From: Erodium maritimum
Lineage: Eukaryota > Streptophyta > Magnoliopsida > Geraniales > Geraniaceae
Length of the DNA: 64,000 nt
NCBI GenBank assembly: GCA_963921825.1
Contig: OY997591.1
Span: 21,137,515-21,201,514 of the forward strand
Reading direction: 5' to 3'
In this document: positions 1-12,519 of the stretch, in pieces
Layout: every line of letters begins with the position of its first letter
How positions within the stretch are numbered: the first letter of the stretch is position 1
The notes under the pieces: generated by a model
Databases searched by the model: none
Told to the model about the DNA's origin: nothing
Seen by the model: the letters and a program-made list of their open reading frames with translations, nothing else
Program-made: the position numbers and the translations under genes

Positions 1-2200
1 CCGAACTGTAACTGGTGTTCTTCTTTGTTCATCCAACACCACCGAAACCTCTCTCTACTGTTGATCGCGTCACACCTACCGAGCTCAATCCAGGAGGTCA
101 GAATCGGTTCGGATCGCTCCCAAAACTCGCGACGAACGACAAGACACGAACGAAATCGCCGGATCGCTCATGAAATACCGAAAAGGATTCGTCTTGCTCC
201 CTTGTGTCCTTTGGTCTCACCGTAGACGATCGGGAGGATGTCAAACGAGGCTCACCGGAGACAAAATGGGAGAGGCAGGACCGGAGGCGTGACGACAATA
301 AGCTTCGCCGACCTGAACCCCTCTGCCCGCGTTGGAGATAAGCGTGACCAGGCCGGAGACGAGGAACCAGAGGGGCGGCTGGTGCGCGACGACACAAGCG
401 AACCTTAGGTTTTGCGCGCGTGAGGCGTGTACCAGCGACATATGCCCAAAAAACTTAGCCCCCCTACAGCCTATACCTCTGTTCTAACTCATATGTATTG
501 AATGCTAACCCTATAATAGAGTACCCGATTATATCAGTGATAAAAATTTGTAGACGATATCCTACTTGTGGGACTGTAATGAAGAGAGATTGCTCATTTC
601 CTGACTCGACCTAATACTTGTGATAATTGATTAGAGGCGGCACCAGGTGGCATAGGCAATCAGGGAGAACACTAGGAAATGGTGGGATCAGGTCGTCGGA
701 TTTGCATCGAACTTGGCAAGGCGGGATGTGTGTCTCCACACACATACTTGTGCACATAGGGCCACTCATTTTCCTTGATGAGGCTGTTTGGCAGACCTTG
801 CTTCCTCTTGTTTCGGGAAAGCTTGTACCTTAGCCGTGCGGGCGCATCCGAACTCCTCTTTTTTAGGGCCAACAACGTATCTATCTCCGAATTTGCATCG
901 ACCAGTCCCTTCTAATCTCGACCTTCATATGGGGATTTCTAGGGCCATTAGGGAGAGGTCAAATCAAGGTGGACTCGATGGTAAGGTGGGATCCTTGTGC
1001 CCGCATTTGGTCTCCTAGTGGTCTGTCCAGCCACAATAAAAGACTACAAGGCGAGCATATTGGTATGAACCATGATTGTTGTCTCATGGCCTAGGATGGT
1101 TATACGGTTCGTACAACGGAAAGATGTGACCAGGTCCTTCCAAAATTGGACCCAAAAGTGAATCCCCCACCATTCTAGCCTTATCTGTTCCGATATCCAC
1201 ACAACCGCCCAATGATTCCCCCTGTTGCTGGCATGTTTCCTATGTAGTGTCATCCTAAGGTAGGTTGGAGATCAGAACCTAGCACAAAAGGCACGAAGAC
1301 GATAGACTAACTAGGTTGACCCCTGGTTTGAGATCGTGAAGAATGAGTGGTGCGTCCTTGAAATACCATGGTTCTCCACGCCTAATTATATACTTTTCCT
1401 CTTGGAACGTGAACTAGATACCGGACATTCCCCTTCCAAAATATTTGATGACCTAGCCATCATGATGCCATACCTTGTCATGACCCCTTCCGTGATATCG
1501 TGATCGTAGGAATGTGTGGTGAAGAACCGTCCGGCTAGACCAAACTTCGTGTGTGCACAGACGTGAATGCTCTCGGTATTCTTTAGGATGTTGATGATGA
1601 CTTCTTCTTCCTCCTCTATTTGAAAACTATCAAAGCCGTCCCGCAATGCTAGAAGGGAGTCCATTGAAGAGCAATCCAGCACGTGGGAACCGGATATGGT
1701 CCTAGACAGTTGCTTGACCCGTAAGCAACCAATTCAACCCATCAAGTTCGTGATCCTCGGGACCCAGCGCATGTATCCTCCAATCTCAACTCAATCTGAT
1801 TCGAAAATCACGGGAGGAATATCACCCCAATCCATAGAAAGATTCTAATCACAATCCATACCAATCGAATCTGGATTGAGAGTTTCGAAATTCAAATTCG
1901 AAAGTGTGGCCGGAGATCTCTTTACATCGTCGAAAATAAGCCTATTAATAACGTCGCCAGAGAAAGACACCGGCGACGTACCATGGTCGAGCACCGGGGA
2001 GCCCTCTCGCCACCTTGCTCCATCACATCAAAGCTAACCCGAATGCTCTATTCTACGATCTCTTTATTCTGTTTGATGATTGCCTCAAGCCTCTAACAAG
2101 CCTGGTCTACGAAATTCTCGTAGCTCTGCTCGTGCTCTGTTACAGAGCGATTTCTAAACTAACTTTCCTACTTCTGGCCAAAGTGATAAAAAGATGATAT
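1..2200. other. decayed repeat DNA, no gene recognised
   Basis: The first 440 bases and roughly 620-1700 are GC-richer than the AT-rich DNA that follows. They contain only short reading frames in several frames with no recognisable domain. The base composition and unconnected frames resemble the other GC-rich repeat blocks in this window, so I read it as old transposon-derived DNA. I cannot name a family and see no terminal repeats or poly(A) tail. Confidence 0.4.
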
Positions 2201-3219
2201 TCATTCATCTTCAAGTCATTCATACGCGAGTAAGCCACGATTAAACCAAGCTCGCGCGTCAGAAGGGGGAATAATACGCACGCACAGTAGATTGCGCGTG
2301 AATTGTACAGGGAAGTTCTCTTTAGAGATATAATAGATTTTTATATACTTTTATCTAAGTAATTCAATACCATATATGATTGAAACGGCTATATGTTTAT
2401 CTTGTATTTTCACACCACTTCCTTATTCATATATGTTTTTTTATACATGTATGTCTCATGATCTCCGACTATTAAAGACTTATACGTTTACGTGAAGAGA
2501 CTTCGGGTACCATGCCATCGAGAGCCTGGATAGGAGTAGCATACCTTCACCATATGCATTGGTTATTCCCCCGAGTCTAGGAAGCTTACCAACTTACATG
2601 TGAGCATTCCATATATTAGGGACAACCCTAGGCGCGACACAAAGATGAAGCAAGGCCTAGTTGGCTTTGTTAGGAGATTGAAGATGTTTTACGGGAATCA
2701 GGCGAACATTACCTAGGACTATGCTCTAGATCAAGCTAGGTACACTATCTAAATCATGGACAAATCTACTTATGTACGCCTAGTTCACTTCTTGAAAATC
2801 AAACACCACCGATCAAGATGATTTTGGTAAGCAAGTAGAACTACATAGAGTAATGAATCACGAAACTCTAGTAATACGCAAGCGTAAGTAAACTCTAAAA
2901 TATTCAACGAACCTACTTCGCTACGCCTAGTTCAATCATCCTAACTACTGAATGCCAACAATAAATATGGTCACCGATTGTTAAGGCGAACTACAAAGAT
3001 AATCGAATCACGATATTCTGGTAATACACAAGCATAAGTAAATTCTATAAAACTGAAATCTCGTCTCACACTAGATCGAATTATGCATCACTCCAAACAT
3101 CAATCTACATAGCGCAAACAACAATTAAGGAAAATCCCTAAATCGTTCAAGTTCACTAAATGGCTAGAGTTTACATTTTTAACAACTCTAACCTAGAACT
3201 TAATATACACCCAAGAGAT
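2201..3219. other. AT-rich intergenic DNA
   Basis: Nothing coding is visible. Its right edge is the GAAAT target duplication of the solo LTR that follows, so at least this flank is older than that insertion. Confidence 0.4.
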
Positions 3220-3224
3220 GAAAT

Positions 3225-5929
3225 TGTAAAGACCGGCAAAATTAAATTGGAAGTAATCTTTTGCAAATTGAAACGTCGGGGTAGAAATTTGCAACTAGTG
3301 TTTTGTTTGAAAGGAATTCAAAAAAGAAAGGGATTAAGTGCATTTGAGCTGGGTTGGAACTTGGGCCGGACTCGGGCCCAGTTAGCTGAAGCAACCCCAG
3401 GCCCAATCCCGTTCACAGAACCCTAGCCATTCGGATTCCCCTTCTTCACTCGTTCTCGCACGCGGTTCGAGAACAGATCTGACGCCGCACCTCTTCTTTC
3501 ACGTCTCTCGTCTCTTCGTCCTCCCCACCCAATCTCGTCCTCACCGTGAACCAGCACCGCCGTCCACAAGATGAACCGGCGACGAGCTCCAAACCAGAAC
3601 CCTGGAGCACTGGAACCCCTCCCGTGGTTCTTCCCTCTCGTTTCGCTCACACAGCGCCGACAACGAAGACGGTGACACGATTCGTAACCTCTCGTCCCAA
3701 CCTCCTCCTGCAACAACCACGGTCGGAATCCCCTCGTCGTGAAGACGCCGCGGACGAGCTTGGGCGGGAGCGATGCTGGCCGGAAGCCCCACGCCAGCGA
3801 AGATCTCTTCCCTCGTCAGATCTGAGCCAGAGAGAGAGCTTAGACCGCGCGTCTCTCGCCACCGTCTCCACCGTGGGTATGTCGGAGTCCTGACGATCCT
3901 CCCGGACAGTCCGCTTACCCTCCGACCATCCCCGTCACCATCTGCCGTCACTTCTTACCGGAGACCTCGCCGGAACCCTCGTCAGTTCAGGTCGGGCCTG
4001 AGCAGGTTTTGGATCTGGGTGAGTGGGCCAGATTGGCCATTGGGCCGGGCAGACAGAATTTGGGCCTTGGGGCCAGGCTCGGGTTCGGATGGTTCTCGGG
4101 TCAGACAGAATAGAAGACGGGCCTTGACCCATTGTGGACTCGGGCCTTGGGCCCAGTTGGACCTCAGGACCGGGTCTGGACCGGGTTCGGGTTCGGATCT
4201 GGGTCAACCGGACTGTAAAGGAAACTGTTTTAAAATCAGATTTAATTAACCGGTTTAACGAACTCAAGGTGAGATTTTGAACGGGTAATTCTTGGTTAAA
4301 TCAGAGGACCTTTGGACTGTTACCTTTTTTTACTGGACTTTTCTTTGTCAAATCTAGACGGGACTTCGCCCGAGATCAAGGGCTTGGACCCGAACTAGAA
4401 GAGCAAGGATCACACCGGGACCCGAGTGAAGAACAGAGTGGTGATCACCGAGCTTATCATCAGAGTGTTGAGAGGAAGATCTTGAGGTAGGGAAAGTCCT
4501 AACCTCTCGTTTAAATGCTTAGTATGCATGCTAGGTAAATAAAATCGGAAAGGTCCTAGAAATGCCTATAGGATGCGAATAACTAGCATAATTGTCTTTC
4601 AATTACTAATAACCGGAAGTGTCTAGTGGTGAATGAATAGGATGTCAATCACTAGTGTAACTCGCTTTCGATACTTGGGAATTGTTTGACTGGTAGAGCG
4701 GCTTTGGCAAAGCCCTCGGATTAGTTGCGTGTTAGGATCACATGCTTGGTTGTTTGGTTGCTTAGTGGATAGGCTAAAGAGTCTAATGGAACTAGTTAAA
4801 TTGCATATTTGAATGCTCGTTGGAAGGTTTTCATGTTTGTTTGATTGAACTCGTATTGGACTGTTGGCTGTATTTGGATGATTACTTGGAGCATCGAGTA
4901 TGACTGGTTGCACCAAGCGGTGCAATCAGGTGATCGATGCCCCGATGGGTCGAGACTGGTAAGTGAACGGTAAGTTGTGATTGTGTGATTCGTGTGCTGC
5001 GGGTTGTGGTGAAACGGTGATGTGTGAGCTATGTGTGATAGTGAATTGGTGGTTGTTGTGATTGGATTGCGTCGTGTTTCGGTTGAGTGCGTTACTAAGT
5101 TGTTATCTGATTATTATTGTTACGGTATGGTACCTACACCGTTGAGGAGTCCGGTGTAGGATGAGATAGTGATTATTGATGATACGGTATGGTACTTACA
5201 CCGTTGAGGAGTCCGGTGTAGGATGAGATAGTGATTATTGTTGATACGGTATGGTGCCTACACTGTTGAGGAGTCCGGTGTAGGATGACATAATGGTTAC
5301 TTGTTGATTCACCCAAGGGTATGCGTCCTACGAGAGCATTACCTTGGTTCCCGAGGACAAAAAATCCTTTGGAGACGTTTCTGAGAATCCCGATGATAAG
5401 CGCCCCGAAGGGTTGTTTCCGGTCGCCTCAATGATATGCGTCTCCTCTGGATTTGAGGGAAAATCCGAGAGGACACATCATAGGTGGATCGGAGGGTGGT
5501 GACTTCATGTGCCACGACATTGATTGGGTTACCTGTTGCCCGTGATTGTTAAGACTTATCTTGCTGACTTGTTGATGAATTTATTGAGTTTAAAGTCCAC
5601 CTTGTTATGTATTTTCCCTACTGAGCGTAAGCTCACCCCTATGAGTTTATCGTTGTGTTTACAGGCTTGATTGAGGAGTAGAGGCTTGGGAGCTTCTTGG
5701 TGTGGGTGTCTATAGGGACTTCGCTTTTATTTTATTCCTGTTTGGAACAAACCTTGTGGAGGATTATTATTACACCCCTGGAGGGTTATTTACGTTTTAA
5801 ACCGAATTTTGTGGATTTAAGTTTCATATTGGAGTTTTTCAGGAACTTATTGTTGATTTATTGTCTTTTAAATCATTTATTACTAGTCATGCCTCGAGTC
5901 CGGGCAAGAACCGGATTTGGGGCGTGACA
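3225..5929 (+). mobile_element. solo LTR, Ty3/gypsy-like, 2.7 kb
   Basis: It starts TGTAAAGACC and ends GGGGCGTGACA, so it has the TG...CA ends of an LTR. The 5-bp target duplication GAAAT lies at 3220-3224 and 5930-5934. No internal region or second LTR adjoins it, so it is a solo LTR left by recombination. About 310 bases before its 3' end is the motif AGCTCACCCC, which recurs in the other long LTRs of this window. A 62-bp repeat occurs three times inside (about 5121-5305). Reading frames around 3.4-4.3 kb are GC-rich LTR sequence, not genes. The superfamily is inferred from length and ends. Confidence 0.85.
5121..5305 (+). repeat. 62-bp tandem repeat inside solo LTR
   Basis: Three near-identical units begin at 5121, 5183 and 5245, each starting TACGGTATGG and containing GAGGAGTCCGGTGTAGG. 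The repeat belongs to the LTR rather than to host DNA. Confidence 0.8.
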
Positions 5930-5934
5930 GAAAT

Positions 5935-6590
5935 AGCTAGCACATGCAATCGGGTTTAAAAATCATGAAAAGTCGAACAGAAATTAAGAAAATCATGCTT
6001 GAACATCGATTAGCTTAAATATAGATAAATATCCACACAAGCAAGTGGATGCTATTAAGCTAAAAAAACATCGAATCATGTCAATGATATGGACAAACTC
6101 AAATTAACCATAAACTCATGCATCAATTTAAAAGAAATCAACATTTGCACAACACCCATGATCAAAGATTGAAATCCAAGGTCATGGATCCTAAATCCAA
6201 CTCAAGCTATCCAAAAATCCTAACTTTACAACAAAACTAGAGAAGAGTAGAGATTAATTAGAACCGAGATTGGGTTGAGAAACCCAATCAAAAACTCTTC
6301 TAGCTTTGCAAACCCACCATCTCCAACTCTTCAAAGCTTCAACACATGAAGATGAAGAAGTTAGAGATGGTGGGAAGCTCATGGATGTTTGAAACCTCTT
6401 CAGATCGTCTTAGTTATGGCCTTGGATAGTAGAAAAAACTCAAAGCTAAGAACCAAGAGAGAAGAAGAAGAGAGAAATAAAATGTGGTTGACATTAATTG
6501 TTGAGTGTAAGAATCTGATCAAAAAAATCCTCTTAAAAGCTTATTATATAGGATGTCCTAGAACGAAAAAAACAAAATAAAATACAAAAT
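5935..6590. other. AT-rich intergenic DNA
   Basis: This directly continues the flank interrupted by the solo LTR. The short reading frame at 6389-6580 has no recognisable domain, and I do not call a gene here. Confidence 0.4.
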
Positions 6591-6598
6591 ATAATGTA

Positions 6599-7089
6599 GG
6601 GGTTATTCCATGTCCTAACGCCCAACTTTCAGAAATTGTTAAATCCCGACCCTATAAAACTGAAATTGCCATGTAGTAACGTTCAATTAACTGAAATTGT
6701 CAAATATTTCTAATTTTAAACGGACGTTAACTTGGCCAAGTGAAAAGTCGAGTTTGCCCTCAAATATGTTCTTCCTTCGGGCGTTAACTTGGCCGAACTT
6801 CATCTCTTCGTGACCTCATCTCTTCATCTCAGCTCTTCGAACTTCATCTCCTTGTGTCCGAGCTTCGAACTTCATCTCTTCGTGACCTCAGCTTGCCCAA
6901 GCTCCATTATAAAATGAGTCACGTGAGACGCAGGCGAGTCATTGTTCACGGAAACAGTCAATTTAAACAGTACTTTTTGGTTTTTAATAATTCAGTTTTG
7001 GAAATTGTTACTATGTGAGAATTTTCCAACGTTTGGGTGCGGATTTGACAATTAAGTGTAGTACAACATTAGGGCATGGAGTAACCTCT
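6599..7089. mobile_element. MITE-like DNA transposon, 491 bp
   Basis: The ends form an imperfect inverted repeat: the left end reads GGGGTTATTCCATG, and the right end read inward on the other strand is AGAGGTTACTCCATG. ATAATGTA is present at 6591-6598 and again at 7090-7097, a 7-8 bp target duplication compatible with a hAT-type non-autonomous element. There is no coding capacity. The superfamily is inferred only from duplication length. Confidence 0.65.
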
Positions 7090-7097
7090 ATAATGTA

Positions 7098-8080
7098 TCA
7101 TTGCCTCAGATTGATACGCTAGGGAAACGTTGACAATCCGCTGCGGGCGCGACTAGGGCAGGCGTAGTGTAACCGACCATCAAGGCCCTTCATCACACGG
7201 TCAGCTGATCGGTTAACTGAGAAGCGAAGTCAATGAAATGGTATGGACGGCAGGATCCGATCCACACGAAAGTCAGCGGATCGAGTGGCTTCTAGAGCAT
7301 GACGGATGGTAACTCAGTGTGTTGCGAAGCACTAGATGAAGGCATGTGTAGCTTTTCCCCATTTTTAAATTTAAACTTCAATCGCTCATTCCCGCTTCAC
7401 TTGTGCTCCGATAGACCTCGTTCTTGCGCCAATAGTTTTCTTTTTTCAAGGCCTACAAATGAGATCAGACATGAATATATTTAGAACACTCGGAAAATAT
7501 CGATGATGAACGAGTTTTACGCATTTATTAAATAATGATAAATATATAAAAACAAGGCATAAATAAGATAAAAGTAGTAAAATTAACTAGAACATATGTT
7601 CATCAGGTGTTTAAGTATATTATTTCCTAAACTTTTATGATGTTATTTTGATACACTAAGACAATATGGATATTTTATAACGTATAGTGAATATTTTGGA
7701 CAATACTGGCATATTTTGAGTTGTGACTAGATGAACTGTGAATAATATATGAAACGAATAGACATAACAAACACATGAGGAAAAAACAAATAGAAATCAC
7801 TCCTTAACGTAAAAACCGTGTGAACCAATCCAAGCCATTCATTTTAAGAATGGATGGATGAGATGCAATTGAGTTGTTGACTGCAAAAAAACAGCAATTT
7901 TTAGTAAGTGGTAAGGGCTTTTTATTAAAACCATCATTTTTTTTTATCAATTCACTAATTTAATTTTTCCCGCTTCGTTTGAACTCCGATTGGCTTCAAA
8001 CTTGCACCATTAGTTTTGTTTTTTCAAGGGCTTTCTATCAAGATCAGTCATGAATATATTTTGAAGCACAAAATTGTTTT
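7098..8080. other. AT-rich DNA with a diverged direct repeat
   Basis: About 120 bases at 7370-7480 (TTCCCGCTTCA, then CTCCGAT, then TTTTTTCAAGG, then CATGAATATATTT) recur in diverged form at about 7960-8065. The repeat implies duplicated transposon or satellite-edge sequence. No gene is seen. Confidence 0.5.
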
Positions 8081-8630
8081 TATTTCGGGGCTGATTTTTA
8101 AAAAAAAATTAAGTCTGGGTAATTTTTATCAACACTATACACTGGTTTTATCAGCACTATACACTGGGTTTATCAACACTATACACTGGGTTTATCAACA
8201 CTGAACACTAGTTTTATCACCTCATTTTCCAAAATCGAACATGATTTTTATCATATCATCACATGTTTTTTTATGAACGCTAAGCACTAGTTTTATCAAA
8301 ACTAATAACTATGTTTATCATTAAATTGCATGTGTTTTTATCATCGCATCACATGTTTTTTTTATCAACACTAAACTCTAGTTTATCACCCTTATTTCGG
8401 GGCTGATTTAAAAAAAAGTAAAGTCTGGGTAATATTTATCAACACTATACATTGGGTTTATCAACACTATACACTGGGTTTATCAACACTGAACATTAGA
8501 TTTATCACCTCATTTTCCAAAATCGAATGATTTTTATCACATCATCACATGTTTTTTATGAACACTAAACACTAGTTTTATCAACACTAAACACTATGTT
8601 TATCATTAAATTACATGTGTTTTTATCATG
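8081..8630. repeat. minisatellite with higher-order unit
   Basis: A 20-22 bp motif around TTATCAACACTATACACTGG is repeated many times with drift to ACTAAACACTAG. It is embedded in a larger unit of about 312 bp: TATTTCGGGGCTGATTT occurs at 8081 and 8393, and the following sequence is repeated. The array ends exactly where the GC-rich retroposon begins. Confidence 0.8.
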
Positions 8631-10011
8631 CAATCCGACCGCCCTTGGATCCCATACCCCCTCATGCGACCAATCGGTCCGACTCATCGTCGCCCGGCCT
8701 CCAACCGGCACATAGGCTGGCAATCGCAACGACCTCTCTTCCGTCGCCATGCCCTGCACCATCACTTTCTATCTGCCCCGCCACGTGGTCCACACTGGTA
8801 TCCGCATCCGGTACCACCACGACACTTGTTTGAACCGTACCGGATGCGAGATCACCCGTCATACCGCACGATTCCGATCAACACTGCCGGGGATGACAGG
8901 TACCACCATTCGGGCCTGCTCGGCCACCAACGGGGTACACGAGCACATGATCCTTGGTACGCACGATCACCGCCACCCGCCCTGCATGACCCCCGCATCC
9001 GATAGGAATTCGCTAGGGTTTTCGAACCACCAAGGGCTACGGTCATGCGACGGGCCCTGAGGGTTCCGACGCCGAAGACTGTGATCCCATCCGAGGCAGC
9101 GACAGATCCCACAACACCGACAATCTCCCTACCCGGACTCAACCAGTGACCTTGAAACGATGCCCTCGTACCTCCGACATTTCCGACCTCAAATACCACC
9201 TAGACTGAGGTGGAGAGGGCGATACCGCGATCGTAGGGGAAGCCGATACGCCGCCCGACAATTACTAGATCTCCAACCCGACGCTACAATCAGGACCACC
9301 TGTCTGTGTACCTTAGAGGCCTGTTGAAGTACAACCCGGTAATCGGTCCCCAGCCCCGAAAAATAGAACTGATACGAAGGTGACTAGCACGGGACGCAGA
9401 CTTCATCCCTAACAAACCCTACTGGGGGGATGGGTACTGCACCAATCATGATGGTCGGGATGACGGGGGAGTTAGTGGAACCGGCGGGGTATCCACACAC
9501 ACTACATTCAAGTGAGGAATGGGTATCTAAGGATGTCAGCATCCCGGAAGAGAATCCCAAAGAGGTCTTGCTGGAGCATGATCGGGAGTTGCAGACAGAG
9601 GGGACGGACCCTTCGCGGGAAGAATGATAGGACCCGACGGGGGTGGGAAGGTCTTTCCGGGACCTATACCCACAGACCCGGGACCACCAGTGCTGGGGAG
9701 TCTCGGGAAAGCCGCAGTCAAAGCACTAGCCTGTTTCCTTTTCGTATTGTTGATCATCGTTTTCTTAGGTCGGTTAGGTATTTGGTTACTCTGTCTTAGG
9801 AATTTGAGTTTTTTTTCTTTTGAAATGTCGGTACGGGGAATTATTGAGTTTAAATCTGCGAGCACAAGCAGACATTTTTTACGGATCCATGGGCACCTGG
9901 TGGATTATGATCGACCGGGACAATTACCTGGAATCCTGGACAATTATGCCCTACCATGTAAAGCTTACTCTTTACAGTAATACAATACCTCATATACTCG
10001 TTTAAAAAAAT
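8631..10011 (+). mobile_element. GC-rich retroposon, copy 1 (5'-truncated)
   Basis: This intronless GC-rich sequence is homologous along its 3' half to copy 3 (34724-36123, opposite strand). Shared marks are GTACAACCCGG, the CCTATACCCACA block, CTGCGA with GCAGACTTT/GCAGACATT and GGATCCATG, and the 3' terminus CAGTAATACAATACCTC followed by a short A run near 10003-10011. It carries several GC-rich reading frames of 65-125 codons with proline/arginine-rich content and no named domain. It could be a non-autonomous LINE-like element or a family of processed copies of a host transcript. I found no clear target duplication for this copy. Confidence 0.6.
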
Positions 10012-10032
10012 ACCATAACTCTCTTTAAATAA

Positions 10033-10394
10033 GGGTTAATTACCTTCACCTACCCCGAACTATACACGCTTAAAAGATACCTACCCCAAATAACGTATAC
10101 ACACCCCGAACTAACATTTGTAACAAAAATCCCCCATTCCATCCATTTTTCCGTCCATTTACAGTTCATTTTTTCAGAATTTCCGAAACTACCCGTAGTG
10201 TTACAATCCTAAAACCAACTCCAACCCTAAATCTCTCTCCAAACCTAAATCTAGCCCTAAAAATGAACGAAAAATGGACGAAAGGGGGATGTTGTTACAA
10301 ACTGTTAGTTCGGGGTATGAATTCGTTACGAAATAACTTTGGGGTATTTATCGTTAAACGTGTATAGTACGGGGTAGGTGAGTGTAATTAACCC
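10033..10394. mobile_element. Mutator-like MITE, 362 bp
   Basis: Long inverted repeats begin GGGTTAATTACC and end GTAATTAACCC; over 80 bases of each arm can be paired, including the block ACCCCGAACTAACA. A perfect 9-bp target duplication TTTAAATAA lies at 10024-10032 and 10395-10403. Nine-base duplications are the hallmark of Mutator-like elements. No coding capacity. Confidence 0.88.
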
Positions 10395-10403
10395 TTTAAA
10401 TAA

Positions 10404-10525
10404 CTATGAAATTCAATACCGTCAGGCTACACATTACATCAAATTTCTCAATCGCCTAACCGTCTAATTGGTGTCTGAAATTATTCATGTTCTCTCCTTT
10501 AATGGCAAAAGTTAAGAATGGAGAA
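10404..10525. other. short spacer between repeats
   Basis: It contains the left copy of the probable target duplication of retroposon copy 2 (AAGAATGGAGAA, 10514-10525). Nothing else is seen. Confidence 0.5.
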
Positions 10526-10740
10526 AGAGAAGAAAATGCTCTCCGTCTACCTCCTAGAGAGGTTCTCTTCTACCATAACTAGGGTTTACGCTCCCCCTAC
10601 CGTCGTCGCCCTCCACGCCGCCCGTCTGCAACCTGGGCTGCTTTTCCTCCTCCACAATATGCGTCCCTCCATTCGTATGTCGTCATTGATGGCTCATTCA
10701 GGACATTGTCGCCAGCCCAATGGAACCAGAGCTCGTCCAT

Positions 10741-12519
10741 TGTCACGCCCCAAATCCGGTGTTGACCGGACTCGTGACGTGAACTAGGAATAAAATAAAT
10801 AATAATAAAAACAAGATTTAATAACGTAAAACTCCGAGTAAAACATAATTCAAATCTGATGCTATGAGTCAAAGCTCAAAATATAACAAGTAAGACAATG
10901 TCTAATACGAAAAAGGGAAGTACGTCTCTCTACTACAAATAACCACCCGGATCCTCAATGAGCTCCCGAGCCCTGAGAAAACCTCTAGGTCTACTCATCA
11001 ACGAAACCTGTAAATACAGTAAACACAACGGGGGTGAGCTTACGCTCAGTAGGAAAAAGTAGTAAAAGGAAAAGGGCTCCCGCTTCGTTTCCAAAATTCT
11101 CGATTAGTACGATTACCAAAAGACACCACAATTAGAGATCAACAAGAATTGCAACACTTAATAAAATAACAATAACAATGGAGATCAACGGGGAGGCAAC
11201 TTATCCACCAAAAGAAACCAACCAAAGAAACACACGAGTACCGAAATATAGATAAATAAACCACAAGACTCCGATCCACACACAAACTCACATATCGTAC
11301 CGGAACACGTATCGGCCTAGATATCTTCCCGGAACTCACATCATCGGGGTGAAACAAGTCTTCCCGGAACACGTATCATCGGGGTGAGACAACAATACAT
11401 CATGCTGGAATATCCCTCGGCCTAGGTCTTCCCGGAACACGTAGCATCGGGGTGAAACAAGTCTTCCCGGAACACGTAGCATCGGGATGAGACAACAATA
11501 TACCATGCCGGAATATCCCTCGGCCTAGGTCTTCCCGGAACACGTAGCATTGGGGTGAAACAAGAATGTAAACATATCGGACTGTCATACCCCCTCGGTC
11601 AGACATCTTCCCGGAAACACCCTCGGGGCACGTAAGCAATAATGACACACAATACCAAACAAAACACAATACAACGAACTCATGTTACCAACCAACTTAC
11701 CGATACAACTTACCACACGCGTCCCATCGGTCTATCATTCACCCGATTACATTACAAGGTACAATCTTATCACATTCAACATATTCACTCAACCAATCAT
11801 GTCACGAAGCAAACATTTATATCACAATCATTATAATTCATCTAGTTTAATATGATTCTTATATTAACCAAAGAATGGAACATGCATCGACATGTGAGAA
11901 CTATTAATCACAATCAAACACAACAACAACCAATCCTAAGGCTCAACATGACCATTCTACAACACGACAATTCCCATAATTGAAAGCGATTAATCTAGTG
12001 AATCACATCATATATGCAAACTAAGACTCTTCCGGTTATTATCATCCTATATGCATACTATTAGCATTTCTTAATTAAAAGCGGAAATTTACTACTATTC
12101 CTTACCTCAAGTTCTCCAAACGCTTAACCAACCGAGCGCCTAGAAGTCTCCTCCTCCGAGCTCGAGAATAAGGTCTAGGAACATAAATTAATACTATAAT
12201 TAATAAACAAACAAAGCCGGTTTTAAAGTGAAATATCTAAATTATCCCTAATTACAAACACTTGGCCAAAAGGTAAATTGGGCCCGAAATAGGCCCAATT
12301 CGGGCAGCCCACAGATCTGTACACCGTCCCGGACCGTGCCCCTCAGAGGCCCGGCACCAGGCCCGGATTGTGCCCCTCAAAGGGCCGGTCTGGGACCCGG
12401 ACCGTGCTCCTTAGAGGGCCGGCACCGAGCCTGGACCGTGCCGTTCAGAGGGCCGGTACCGAGCTAGGACCGTGCCGCTCAGAGGGCCGATACCAGGCAC
12501 CGTGGTTGACGGTGGTTCA
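10741..12519 (-). mobile_element. LTR (solo, minus strand), Ty3/gypsy-like
   Basis: The left edge TGTCACGCCCCAAATCCGG is the reverse complement of the 3' terminus of the other long LTRs here (ATTTGGGGCGTGACA). The AGCTCACCCC motif lies about 290 bases in. Internal tandem repeats include units around CTTCCCGGAACACGTAGC (11330-11560) and GGACCGTGCC...AGAGGGCCGG units (12330-12490). The right edge is less certain; I place it at 12519 (TTCA) because TCCAT (10736-10740) and TCCAC (12520-12524) then form a near-perfect 5-bp duplication and the retroposon sequence resumes. No internal region is present. Confidence 0.65.

Noticed and set aside
3773-4249. 158-codon frame in GC-rich DNA
   Set aside because: It lies inside the solo LTR 3225-5929 and has no domain.
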